Shown one piece after another: positions 10,489-21,900 of a stretch of 64,000 nucleotides of DNA (positions are counted from its first letter, which is position 1; every line of letters starts with the position of its first letter). The DNA comes from Rhynchopus euleeides. Taxonomy: Eukaryota > Euglenozoa > Diplonemea > Diplonemida > Diplonemidae. The DNA is taken from positions 62,001 through 126,000 of the forward strand of contig OY723309.1 in NCBI GenBank assembly GCA_963210315.1, read 5' to 3'. Below the pieces are notes generated by a model. The model made no database searches and was not told the DNA's origin. It saw nothing but the letters and a program-made list of their open reading frames with translations. A program made the position numbers and the translations under genes.

Positions 10489-12175
10489 CGTCGTCCCTCC
10501 TTGTCCGGCTCTGTTCATCCCCCCACACGTGCGCACCAGTGTTGGTCAGGCTCGGGTCCTTGCCGCGTGTGCAGATGACGTCGTCCCCCAAGCACTTCAT
10601 GTTGGGGTCCTTGGTCCGACCGTCACCCCCCGGCTTTGCCACGGCCTCATCGCGTGTGTATGTTGTCTTCACCCCAGTCACCGTCACCGTGTTGTTGTCC
10701 ACGCAGGTGCAAGTGGAGCCCTTCAGGTCGGAGAGGGCCGGCTTGGGGTCAGCACACGTCTGTCTGCCACCACACATCCCCCCTGGCCCGCTGAATTTCC
10801 TCAGGCCCGACCTCGCCATGCTGTAAACCACCCCGCTGCGACGCTCCCGCACCGTGGCGCTCCGCAACCCTTTCAAGCCCCTCACACGTACTTTGCCTTT
10901 GTCGTCCCCAGTCGCCAGACGCTCGCCGTGGGTCCTCGCTGCCCTGTACACGCTGCAGTCCAACATGCACCCCACCTCCTTCGTTGATGTCAGCTGCCTG
11001 CAGATAGTGTCGTCTGAATCGCCCGTTGCCCACCGCGTCCCACAGACAGGGAATGCAGTAGAAAAAGTCCCGTTGCTGTGTGCTAGGCCCGCAGTAGTGA
11101 TGGCGCCACATGTAGTGATGTGTCCGTTGTCGTAGTGACCCGCAGCACGCGGCGTCTCACACCCCGTCAGTGCGATGCGGTATGTATTGTTGCGATGCAT
11201 CGACGCGAAGACCGCTGGTGTCCTGACCCTGAGCCGGCGTGGGGTTAGCTGAACAGCGCACCCTTTCGCGCGACCCGTGTCGGCCACTCGAGTCTGTCCG
11301 TCGCCACGCTCGGCCGCTCCGATGCTGGTTCGGCTCGGGCCCTTTTCGCAGGTGCAGATGACGTCGTTCCTCCGCGAGTACTTCATGTTGGGGTCCTTGC
11401 AGGCCTGGCCATCCTCACCCGGCCCTGCCACGCCCTTGTCGAATGCCGCCTTCGCACCAGTCTCCTTCACCGTGTTGTTGTCATCACAGGTGCGGGTGGG
11501 ATCCTTCTCATCAATGAGGGTCGGCTTGGGGTCAACAACACACGACTGTTCGCCCCCACGTATCCCCCGTGGCACCCTCCCTGCACCCACCCATTCGCCA
11601 CCCAAAGGGGGGGTGGCCCAGCTCCCGTTCCACCACCCACCCGGTCCACCCATGGGGCCCCCAAGGGGGGAGGGGAGAGACACCGGCAGCGGTACCGTCG
11701 GCCTGGCCCCTCGGGGGACCTGGCCCAGCCAACTCGCGGGGACCGGGGGCGACCCGGGCTGCCACCCCTTCTGCTGCTGTCGGTGGGCTGGGGCGTGGTG
11801 GCCCGGCGGCTTCACCGTGAGCGGAACCGCCGCTTGCAGCATGTTGGGGGGACGTGGTGGGCGCGCCGCCACCACCGCTATCCCGCGAGAGGGGCGCATT
11901 GCCGGCGGGTGAGGCCGACGCGCTCCCCTGCCTTGCAGGCAGGGTGTCAGCAGAGGCCTCGCATGAGGCCCCTGCTCCTCTCGCCTGGCGCGCCCCTCGA
12001 CAGGGGCGGCCAGCCCGCGTTCTTCCGCTACCGGGGGCGACCCGGGCTGCGCTACCGGGGGCGACCCGGGCTGCTTCTGCTCCAACGGTGCTGTCGTCAG
12101 CACCGCGAGCGCCACCACCGCCAGCGTCGCCCCCAGCTGGGCCTGCCATCGCCTGGGCGGCTCTCGCCCTTCCAT
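10061..12175 (-). pseudogene. Family B N-terminal part, truncated (unit 2)
   Basis: Starting at the ATG at 12175 it repeats the first 599 residues of the B copy at 1-6,233: signal-like helix, Pro-rich stretch, Cys-rich region with N-x-T/S sites (NNTY, NGTF) and the repeated DPNMK/DPSLT motifs. Left of 10379 the frame runs antisense through the family A RT, so its last 106 residues are meaningless. It therefore has the Cys-rich region but no membrane region, protease, RT or RLE. Confidence 0.8.
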
Positions 12176-12451
12176 CGCTCGTGCTCGTGGGGTTGGGGGT
12201 TGGGGGAGTGGAGGGGGATGGATGGTGGGGAACAGAGCCCAAGGGACAAGTGGCCCAAGGGGGAGTGGGTTGGTGGTTGCTGTAAAATGAAATCTAGGCC
12301 CAACCAGCCCTCCCGGCTCTGCCCGCCCACAAGGTCAAGAAGATTGGAAAGGGGAAAAGGGTGAGGGAAGGGGTGGAATGGGGGATGCCCAAGGGAGGGG
12401 GGGGGGGGGCCCAACCGAACCCAACCGACCAGGGAGCACGAGTGTGTATAC

Positions 12452-12511
12452 CAATGAAGTACAGAAACTGTAGCAATGAAGTACAGAAACTGTAGCTTAA
12501 GAAATCGTTGG
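12452..12511 (-). other. SL exon plus relic SL (unit 2)
   Basis: Copy of 6510-6569 with the full 38-nt exon at 12474-12511 and the 22-nt partial repeat at 12452-12473. It arose with the tandem unit rather than by a separate retroposition. Confidence 0.75.
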
Positions 12512-13025
12512 TCTTGAGCAGGGGGACGCTCCGGGCCCTCAAATTCGCCCAGTGCCTCAAGTGCGATAAGGTGATCACGCTTGGAGACCACCAGTCCTGC
12601 ACCGCCTGCCGCAAAGACCTCGAGCCCGAGCCGGAGGCGCAGGCCGTGGGGGCGGACATCCCGGCTGGGGAACTCCCCTCCGTCGAGGAACTCCGCCGGC
12701 ACAACATCCGGGTCTGGGAAAAGGTGCCAAAGCCGCTCGTCAAGGCATGGACCGCGGCCCTCAGCGAGGCCGCACGGGAGACCGCCGCACGCAACTCCGT
12801 CGCAGCGTGGACCATCCTCCTCATGGCCCCGCTCGTCCTCCTCCGCTCGGCGAGGATGGGGGGAGCGAAGAGCAAGGTCACCCTCCGCGAGCGCCAGAAG
12901 GTTTTCGACCGGTGGAAGAGGGGCGAGTACGCCACGCTCTGGGAGGAGGCCCGCGAGGCCAGCAAGCGCCAGGGGGGCACGGGGTCCCGCGGGAGCGCAC
13001 CGCCGCGCTTGTCCGATGAGGAGAG
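12512..13025 (+). pseudogene. Element C fragment (unit 2)
   Basis: Copy of 6570-7083: the C-family CxxC finger region, lacking a start codon and cut off by family A sequence at 13025. Confidence 0.7.
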
Positions 13026-16000
13026 ATGGCGCAGCGGAGCGGCATCGTGGGGCCAATGGTGGCGGGGGTGGCGCTGCTCTGCGGCGACGTGGGAGCCAGT
13101 GTGGCATGGGTGGCGCAGGTGACGGGGCGAGCAGCCTGGGGGCTCATGGCAGAGGGCCGCCTCCGCGTCGCCCGCTTGCAGCTGGTGTGGATCGGGTGGA
13201 CGCTCTGGTGCGGGGCGTGTGTGGAGGCGGAGGCAGGAGGCTGGGAGGGGCTGCAGGGGAGCGGCGCGGTGCTGCTGAGTGCGGGGTGGCTGGGTGCGCG
13301 GTGGGCGACCCTCCGCGCTCACATGGCGTGGTGGCCGAGTGGGGCGCAGGCCCTCTCCCTGACGCTGTGGATGCTTGTGGTGCTGGCGGGAGTGGCGGAC
13401 CCGATGGGGCTGTTGCCTGCGTGGGGAGTGGAGGGCCTCGCCTGGGTGGATGTGGCAGCGGGCGCAGCAGGCGGGTGGGTGACGGGACTGTGCGGGGCCG
13501 CGGGTCCGTGGCTGCTCATGGCGTGTGCGCAGCTGAGCATCTGGTGGCTCTTTGAGCCGTACCCTCGGGAGGGCCGCCAGCCCAGACGCAGATGGCGGGC
13601 TCGCCGACCGAGCCGAGCGGTGTCGATGTGGTGGGTGGGAGGAGGGCGTCGCCTGGTACGGCGGGCGGCGCTCATGGGGGTGCGAGTGTTCGGGGGCGCC
13701 CGCCGGGGGGACGGGGTGCTTTGCCCAGGGCCGGGACCGGGAGTGGCGCACGTGCCCTCGGAGTGCTGGAAGCCAGACGGGCCACCGGAGGAGGCCCTCC
13801 CGGTCCTGCAGGCAGCTGGGGTACGAAGCTGTGTACCAGGGGACAACCTGGTCGTGGCAGACGGCGCGTTGCAGCGCTGGGCAGACGCGGGCGAGTGTGT
13901 GGTGGTGTGGGTGCAGGGCGGGGACCTCCCGGTGGTGTACGCAGCACCGACGTACCGGGCCAAGACGCGGGAGGCTCTCCGCCGGTACCCCAAGGTGGTG
14001 CTGGCGCCGTCGGAGACGGGGGTTGCCTGTGCGGTTGCGTCGGAAGCGCAGGCGACGAGGCTGATGGGCAAGGGGCGGCTGGTCTGGGATGCGAGCGGTG
14101 ACGGAGCGGCTTGCGTAGCGCTGGCACCGGACGCGCTGAGCGGTGGGGGCGAGGGGCAGAGCATGCGGGCGGTGGACGCCATCCTGCCGGTCGGAGCATC
14201 CCGGGTCCCCAACGTGTCGCAGCACGACTGTGGGTACCTGGCGCTAGGGTACGAGCAGGAGGAGGTGCAGAGCGAGCGGGACGCGATCGCAACGCTGGCT
14301 GCGAGTCAGCCCAACCTCAAGGGCTTCTTCACGTCGCCGGAGGCATACGCGGAGTACCTATGCGGGGTGCGAGCGGAGAGGCACATGGACCACCTCACCC
14401 TGCACCTCGCGGCGCGTGAGGGGGACTTCCAGGTGCTGGTGGTGCAGCCGGGGCAGCCCACGCTCCTCATCGGGGCGGTCCCGAAGCCGCGCCCCAAAGC
14501 GCCGAGGGGACCGGGCAGGAAGGAGGGGGATCCGCTGCGGGTGGTGGCACTGGCGAGCACCCACTACGAGAAGGTCGTTGCGTCCGCTACGGCGCTAGCA
14601 GAGCTGAAGCGGGCTGCGAAGCGCACCACCCTGACTGCGCAGAACGCGGGAGAGCAGCCGGCCGAGGGAGGCGACGGGGTGGACATCTCGGGGAAGCTAG
14701 TCGAGGTCGCCACGTCGAAGTGCTGGTGTCCGGTCGACACGTGCTCCCGCTCGCTGGTGAGGGGCGGGTCGTCGATACAGCGCTCGTCCCTCACCAAACA
14801 CATGAACAAGCATGTGGAAGAGGACGGTATCTCCCCCCGGGAGATGCAGCAGCTGCTGCGGCAGTCGGGCCTGCGCACGTGTGCGGTGTGCAGCACGGTG
14901 ATGGCGCTGACGGACTCGAAGCGCAAGCAGGCGGAGGTGTGCCGGGCCTGCGAGCCGAAGGTGCAGGCCGAGGAGCTGGGGGAGCCGAGTGCGGCCCAGG
15001 GCCGCTACGAGGGCCTGCCGGAGTGGGGGCGCATCGCCGAGTCGGGGGTGCGGACGTGGGAGGCGGTCCCCAGAGAGCTGCAGGGGGAATGGGCGGCGTG
15101 CTTCCGGGACGCGTGCCGGGAGGCGGCAGCGACGCAGACGGACGCGGCGTACCGGGTGCTCGCCATGGTGCCGCAGCTCGCGCTGCGGAAGGAGCGGATG
15201 GGCAAGGCGCGCAAGGCCCAGACGCTCCGCCAGCGGCGGCTGCTGATCGGGAGGCTGCGCCAGGGGGAGCACGCCCAGGTGTGGGCTGCGGAGGCGGGGA
15301 AGCGCAAGCCCGGGGGCGAGCCAGCACGGCCCCCGGCGGGGCAGGGGGACCCGACGGAGGAGCACCGGCGCTGGCAGGGGCGGGTGCAGAAGTTGACGGC
15401 GCAGGGCCGCACGTCGGCGGCGGTGAAGGCTCTGACACCGGATGCGGTCGCCCCCCAGTCGGACGAGACGCTGCAGCAGCTCCAGAAGAAACACCCGACG
15501 GGGAAGCCGGCGCAGTGCGGCAAGGTGGACCCAGCACTTTGTGAGGCGTTTACCCCGCTGGAAGTGCTGAAGGCGGTGAACGGGTTTCCCACGGGGTCCG
15601 CAGGGGGTTCCCTCGGGCTCAGGCCGGATCACCTGAAGGCGGCGGTGGCGCACCCGACTGCACGTGCCCTCCCGGCGCTCACGCATCTGGTGAACGGGTT
15701 GGCGCGGGGGGCGGCGCCGGACACGACACGGGCATGGCTGGCGGGGGCGAGCCTGACGGCGCTCCGCAAGGGGGACGCGGATGTGCGGCCAATCGCGTGT
15801 GGCGAGTCGATCAGGCGCCTGGTGGCGAAGCTCATCGCGGCGAGGCATCGGGACGAGGCGAAGACGATTCTCCTTCGGGGTAAGCAGGTCGGGGTGGGTG
15901 TACGGCAGGGGGCGGAGGCGGCGACGGCGGTGGTCGCCAACTTCGCTGCGAGGAGCAAGGGCCAGGACGCGTGCATCCTCAAGATCGACTACACGAACGC

Positions 16001-16430
16001 GTTTAACGCGGTCGATCGCACAGCCTTCCTGAAGCAGGTTGAGGAGAAGTTCCCGGGGATGTTGCCGTGGGTGGCGTGGTGCTACACGCAACCCACGAAC
16101 CTGCAGTTTGGGGATAAACGCCTGCAGTCAGCATGTGGTGTGCAGCAGGGGGACCCCCTGGGGCCGCTGCTCTTCTCCCTGGCGATCGCGCCCATAGCAG
16201 AGGAGGTGGCACAACTCCCGGGTGTCCAAGGGACAGTGTGGTTCCTCGATGACGGGGTGGTGATGGGCTCAGGGTACGCGGTGAGCCGAGCGTACGAGCA
16301 CATCGTGCGGCGCAGCCGGTCTGCCCGCCACCACCCGGCCCGGCCCGCTTGGACTCGCACTCCCCTTTCGACCCAGCCGCTGATGCGCCCGTGTCGGTCA
16401 GGCTCGGGTCCTCGTCGCAGGTGCCGATGA
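13026..16430 (+). pseudogene. Family A polyprotein truncated inside the RT (unit 2)
   Basis: Copy of 7084-10488. Family A sequence ends at 16320, shortly after the FLDDG motif, and the frame closes in antisense B sequence. It lacks the CCHC knuckle, RLE, OTU domain 3 and the C-terminal domain. Confidence 0.85.
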
Positions 16431-18117
16431 CGTCGTCCCTCCTTGTCCGGCTCTGTTCATCCCCCCACACGTGCGCACCAGTGTTGGTCAGGCTCGGGTC
16501 CTTGCCGCGTGTGCAGATGACGTCGTCCCCCAAGCACTTCATGTTGGGGTCCTTGGTCCGACCGTCACCCCCCGGCTTTGCCACGGCCTCATCGCGTGTG
16601 TATGTTGTCTTCACCCCAGTCACCGTCACCGTGTTGTTGTCCACGCAGGTGCAAGTGGAGCCCTTCAGGTCGGAGAGGGCCGGCTTGGGGTCAGCACACG
16701 TCTGTCTGCCACCACACATCCCCCCTGGCCCGCTGAATTTCCTCAGGCCCGACCTCGCCATGCTGTAAACCACCCCGCTGCGACGCTCCCGCACCGTGGC
16801 GCTCCGCAACCCTTTCAAGCCCCTCACACGTACTTTGCCTTTGTCGTCCCCAGTCGCCAGACGCTCGCCGTGGGTCCTCGCTGCCCTGTACACGCTGCAG
16901 TCCAACATGCACCCCACCTCCTTCGTTGATGTCAGCTGCCTGCAGATAGTGTCGTCTGAATCGCCCGTTGCCCACCGCGTCCCACAGACAGGGAATGCAG
17001 TAGAAAAAGTCCCGTTGCTGTGTGCTAGGCCCGCAGTAGTGATGGCGCCACATGTAGTGATGTGTCCGTTGTCGTAGTGACCCGCAGCACGCGGCGTCTC
17101 ACACCCCGTCAGTGCGATGCGGTATGTATTGTTGCGATGCATCGACGCGAAGACCGCTGGTGTCCTGACCCTGAGCCGGCGTGGGGTTAGCTGAACAGCG
17201 CACCCTTTCGCGCGACCCGTGTCGGCCACTCGAGTCTGTCCGTCGCCACGCTCGGCCGCTCCGATGCTGGTTCGGCTCGGGCCCTTTTCGCAGGTGCAGA
17301 TGACGTCGTTCCTCCGCGAGTACTTCATGTTGGGGTCCTTGCAGGCCTGGCCATCCTCACCCGGCCCTGCCACGCCCTTGTCGAATGCCGCCTTCGCACC
17401 AGTCTCCTTCACCGTGTTGTTGTCATCACAGGTGCGGGTGGGATCCTTCTCATCAATGAGGGTCGGCTTGGGGTCAACAACACACGACTGTTCGCCCCCA
17501 CGTATCCCCCGTGGCACCCTCCCTGCACCCACCCATTCGCCACCCAAAGGGGGGGTGGCCCAGCTCCCGTTCCACCACCCACCCGGTCCACCCATGGGGC
17601 CCCCAAGGGGGGAGGGGAGAGACACCGGCAGCGGTACCGTCGGCCTGGCCCCTCGGGGGACCTGGCCCAGCCAACTCGCGGGGACCGGGGGCGACCCGGG
17701 CTGCCACCCCTTCTGCTGCTGTCGGTGGGCTGGGGCGTGGTGGCCCGGCGGCTTCACCGTGAGCGGAACCGCCGCTTGCAGCATGTTGGGGGGACGTGGT
17801 GGGCGCGCCGCCACCACCGCTATCCCGCGAGAGGGGCGCATTGCCGGCGGGTGAGGCCGACGCGCTCCCCTGCCTTGCAGGCAGGGTGTCAGCAGAGGCC
17901 TCGCATGAGGCCCCTGCTCCTCTCGCCTGGCGCGCCCCTCGACAGGGGCGGCCAGCCCGCGTTCTTCCGCTACCGGGGGCGACCCGGGCTGCGCTACCGG
18001 GGGCGACCCGGGCTGCTTCTGCTCCAACGGTGCTGTCGTCAGCACCGCGAGCGCCACCACCGCCAGCGTCGCCCCCAGCTGGGCCTGCCATCGCCTGGGC
18101 GGCTCTCGCCCTTCCAT
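16003..18117 (-). pseudogene. Family B N-terminal part, truncated (unit 3)
   Basis: Copy of 10061-12175. True B coding sequence covers 16321-18117; the remainder is antisense family A. The ATG at 18117 lies 276 bp downstream of the relic SL at 18394-18415. Confidence 0.8.
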
Positions 18118-18393
18118 CGCTCGTGCTCGTGGGGTTGGGGGTTGGGGGAGTGGAGGGGGATGGATGGTGGGGAACAGAGCCCAAGGGACAAGTGGCCCAA
18201 GGGGGAGTGGGTTGGTGGTTGCTGTAAAATGAAATCTAGGCCCAACCAGCCCTCCCGGCTCTGCCCGCCCACAAGGTCAAGAAGATTGGAAAGGGGAAAA
18301 GGGTGAGGGAAGGGGTGGAATGGGGGATGCCCAAGGGAGGGGGGGGGGGGGCCCAACCGAACCCAACCGACCAGGGAGCACGAGTGTGTATAC

Positions 18394-18453
18394 CAATGAA
18401 GTACAGAAACTGTAGCAATGAAGTACAGAAACTGTAGCTTAAGAAATCGTTGG
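18394..18453 (-). other. SL exon plus relic SL (unit 3)
   Basis: Third copy of the SL-derived sequence: full exon at 18416-18453 and partial repeat at 18394-18415, next to the C fragment that begins at 18454. Confidence 0.75.
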
Positions 18454-18971
18454 TCTTGAGCAGGGGGACGCTCCGGGCCCTCAAATTCGCCCAGTGCCTC
18501 AAGTGCGATAAGGTGATCACGCTTGGAGACCACCAGTCCTGCACCGCCTGCCGCAAAGACCTCGAGCCCGAGCCGGAGGCGCAGGCCGTGGGGGCGGACA
18601 TCCCGGCTGGGGAACTCCCCTCCGTCGAGGAACTCCGCCGGCACAACATCCGGGTCTGGGAAAAGGTGCCAAAGCCGCTCGTCAAGGCATGGACCGCGGC
18701 CCTCAGCGAGGCCGCACGGGAGACCGCCGCACGCAACTCCGTCGCAGCGTGGACCATCCTCCTCATGGCCCCGCTCGTCCTCCTCCGCTCGGCGAGGATG
18801 GGGGGAGCGAAGAGCAAGGTCACCCTCCGCGAGCGCCAGAAGGTTTTCGACCGGTGGAAGAGGGGCGAGTACGCCACGCTCTGGGAGGAGGCCCGCGAGG
18901 CCAGCAAGCGCCAGGGGGGCACGGGGTCCCGCGGGAGCGCACCGCCGCGCTTGTCCGATGAGGAGAGATGG
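18454..18971 (+). pseudogene. Element C polyprotein, 5' fragment (unit 3, left flank of element A)
   Basis: Encodes the C-family CxxC finger (CLKC...CTAC) and the helix before the RT. The last 296 bases (18676-18971) are repeated at 27616-27911 on the other side of element A and form the target-site duplication. No Met start is visible; upstream C sequence is separated from it by the B insertion. Confidence 0.75.
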
Positions 18972-21900
18972 CGCAGCGGAGCGGCATCGTGGGGCCAATG
19001 GTGGCGGGGGTGGCGCTGCTCTGCGGCGACGTGGGAGCCAGTGTGGCATGGGTGGCGCAGGTGACGGGGCGAGCAGCCTGGGGGCTCATGGCAGAGGGCC
19101 GCCTCCGCGTCGCCCGCTTGCAGCTGGTGTGGATCGGGTGGACGCTCTGGTGCGGGGCGTGTGTGGAGGCGGAGGCAGGAGGCTGGGAGGGGCTGCAGGG
19201 GAGCGGCGCGGTGCTGCTGAGTGCGGGGTGGCTGGGTGCGCGGTGGGCGACCCTCCGCGCTCACATGGCGTGGTGGCCGAGTGGGGCGCAGGCCCTCTCC
19301 CTGACGCTGTGGATGCTTGTGGTGCTGGCGGGAGTGGCGGACCCGATGGGGCTGTTGCCTGCGTGGGGAGTGGAGGGCCTCGCCTGGGTGGATGTGGCAG
19401 CGGGCGCAGCAGGCGGGTGGGTGACGGGACTGTGCGGGGCCGCGGGTCCGTGGCTGCTCATGGCGTGTGCGCAGCTGAGCATCTGGTGGCTCTTTGAGCC
19501 GTACCCTCGGGAGGGCCGCCAGCCCAGACGCAGATGGCGGGCTCGCCGACCGAGCCGAGCGGTGTCGATGTGGTGGGTGGGAGGAGGGCGTCGCCTGGTA
19601 CGGCGGGCGGCGCTCATGGGGGTGCGAGTGTTCGGGGGCGCCCGCCGGGGGGACGGGGTGCTTTGCCCAGGGCCGGGACCGGGAGTGGCGCACGTGCCCT
19701 CGGAGTGCTGGAAGCCAGACGGGCCACCGGAGGAGGCCCTCCCGGTCCTGCAGGCAGCTGGGGTACGAAGCTGTGTACCAGGGGACAACCTGGTCGTGGC
19801 AGACGGCGCGTTGCAGCGCTGGGCAGACGCGGGCGAGTGTGTGGTGGTGTGGGTGCAGGGCGGGGACCTCCCGGTGGTGTACGCAGCACCGACGTACCGG
19901 GCCAAGACGCGGGAGGCTCTCCGCCGGTACCCCAAGGTGGTGCTGGCGCCGTCGGAGACGGGGGTTGCCTGTGCGGTTGCGTCGGAAGCGCAGGCGACGA
20001 GGCTGATGGGCAAGGGGCGGCTGGTCTGGGATGCGAGCGGTGACGGAGCGGCTTGCGTAGCGCTGGCACCGGACGCGCTGAGCGGTGGGGGCGAGGGGCA
20101 GAGCATGCGGGCGGTGGACGCCATCCTGCCGGTCGGAGCATCCCGGGTCCCCAACGTGTCGCAGCACGACTGTGGGTACCTGGCGCTAGGGTACGAGCAG
20201 GAGGAGGTGCAGAGCGAGCGGGACGCGATCGCAACGCTGGCTGCGAGTCAGCCCAACCTCAAGGGCTTCTTCACGTCGCCGGAGGCATACGCGGAGTACC
20301 TATGCGGGGTGCGAGCGGAGAGGCACATGGACCACCTCACCCTGCACCTCGCGGCGCGTGAGGGGGACTTCCAGGTGCTGGTGGTGCAGCCGGGGCAGCC
20401 CACGCTCCTCATCGGGGCGGTCCCGAAGCCGCGCCCCAAAGCGCCGAGGGGACCGGGCAGGAAGGAGGGGGATCCGCTGCGGGTGGTGGCACTGGCGAGC
20501 ACCCACTACGAGAAGGTCGTTGCGTCCGCTACGGCGCTAGCAGAGCTGAAGCGGGCTGCGAAGCGCACCACCCTGACTGCGCAGAACGCGGGAGAGCAGC
20601 CGGCCGAGGGAGGCGACGGGGTGGACATCTCGGGGAAGCTAGTCGAGGTCGCCACGTCGAAGTGCTGGTGTCCGGTCGACACGTGCTCCCGCTCGCTGGT
20701 GAGGGGCGGGTCGTCGATACAGCGCTCGTCCCTCACCAAACACATGAACAAGCATGTGGAAGAGGACGGTATCTCCCCCCGGGAGATGCAGCAGCTGCTG
20801 CGGCAGTCGGGCCTGCGCACGTGTGCGGTGTGCAGCACGGTGATGGCGCTGACGGACTCGAAGCGCAAGCAGGCGGAGGTGTGCCGGGCCTGCGAGCCGA
20901 AGGTGCAGGCCGAGGAGCTGGGGGAGCCGAGTGCGGCCCAGGGCCGCTACGAGGGCCTGCCGGAGTGGGGGCGCATCGCCGAGTCGGGGGTGCGGACGTG
21001 GGAGGCGGTCCCCAGAGAGCTGCAGGGGGAATGGGCGGCGTGCTTCCGGGACGCGTGCCGGGAGGCGGCAGCGACGCAGACGGACGCGGCGTACCGGGTG
21101 CTCGCCATGGTGCCGCAGCTCGCGCTGCGGAAGGAGCGGATGGGCAAGGCGCGCAAGGCCCAGACGCTCCGCCAGCGGCGGCTGCTGATCGGGAGGCTGC
21201 GCCAGGGGGAGCACGCCCAGGTGTGGGCTGCGGAGGCGGGGAAGCGCAAGCCCGGGGGCGAGCCAGCACGGCCCCCGGCGGGGCAGGGGGACCCGACGGA
21301 GGAGCACCGGCGCTGGCAGGGGCGGGTGCAGAAGTTGACGGCGCAGGGCCGCACGTCGGCGGCGGTGAAGGCTCTGACACCGGATGCGGTCGCCCCCCAG
21401 TCGGACGAGACGCTGCAGCAGCTCCAGAAGAAACACCCGACGGGGAAGCCGGCGCAGTGCGGCAAGGTGGACCCAGCACTTTGTGAGGCGTTTACCCCGC
21501 TGGAAGTGCTGAAGGCGGTGAACGGGTTTCCCACGGGGTCCGCAGGGGGTTCCCTCGGGCTCAGGCCGGATCACCTGAAGGCGGCGGTGGCGCACCCGAC
21601 TGCACGTGCCCTCCCGGCGCTCACGCATCTGGTGAACGGGTTGGCGCGGGGGGCGGCGCCGGACACGACACGGGCATGGCTGGCGGGGGCGAGCCTGACG
21701 GCGCTCCGCAAGGGGGACGCGGATGTGCGGCCAATCGCGTGTGGCGAGTCGATCAGGCGCCTGGTGGCGAAGCTCATCGCGGCGAGGCATCGGGACGAGG
21801 CGAAGACGATTCTCCTTCGGGGTAAGCAGGTCGGGGTGGGTGTACGGCAGGGGGCGGAGGCGGCGACGGCGGTGGTCGCCAACTTCGCTGCGAGGAGCAA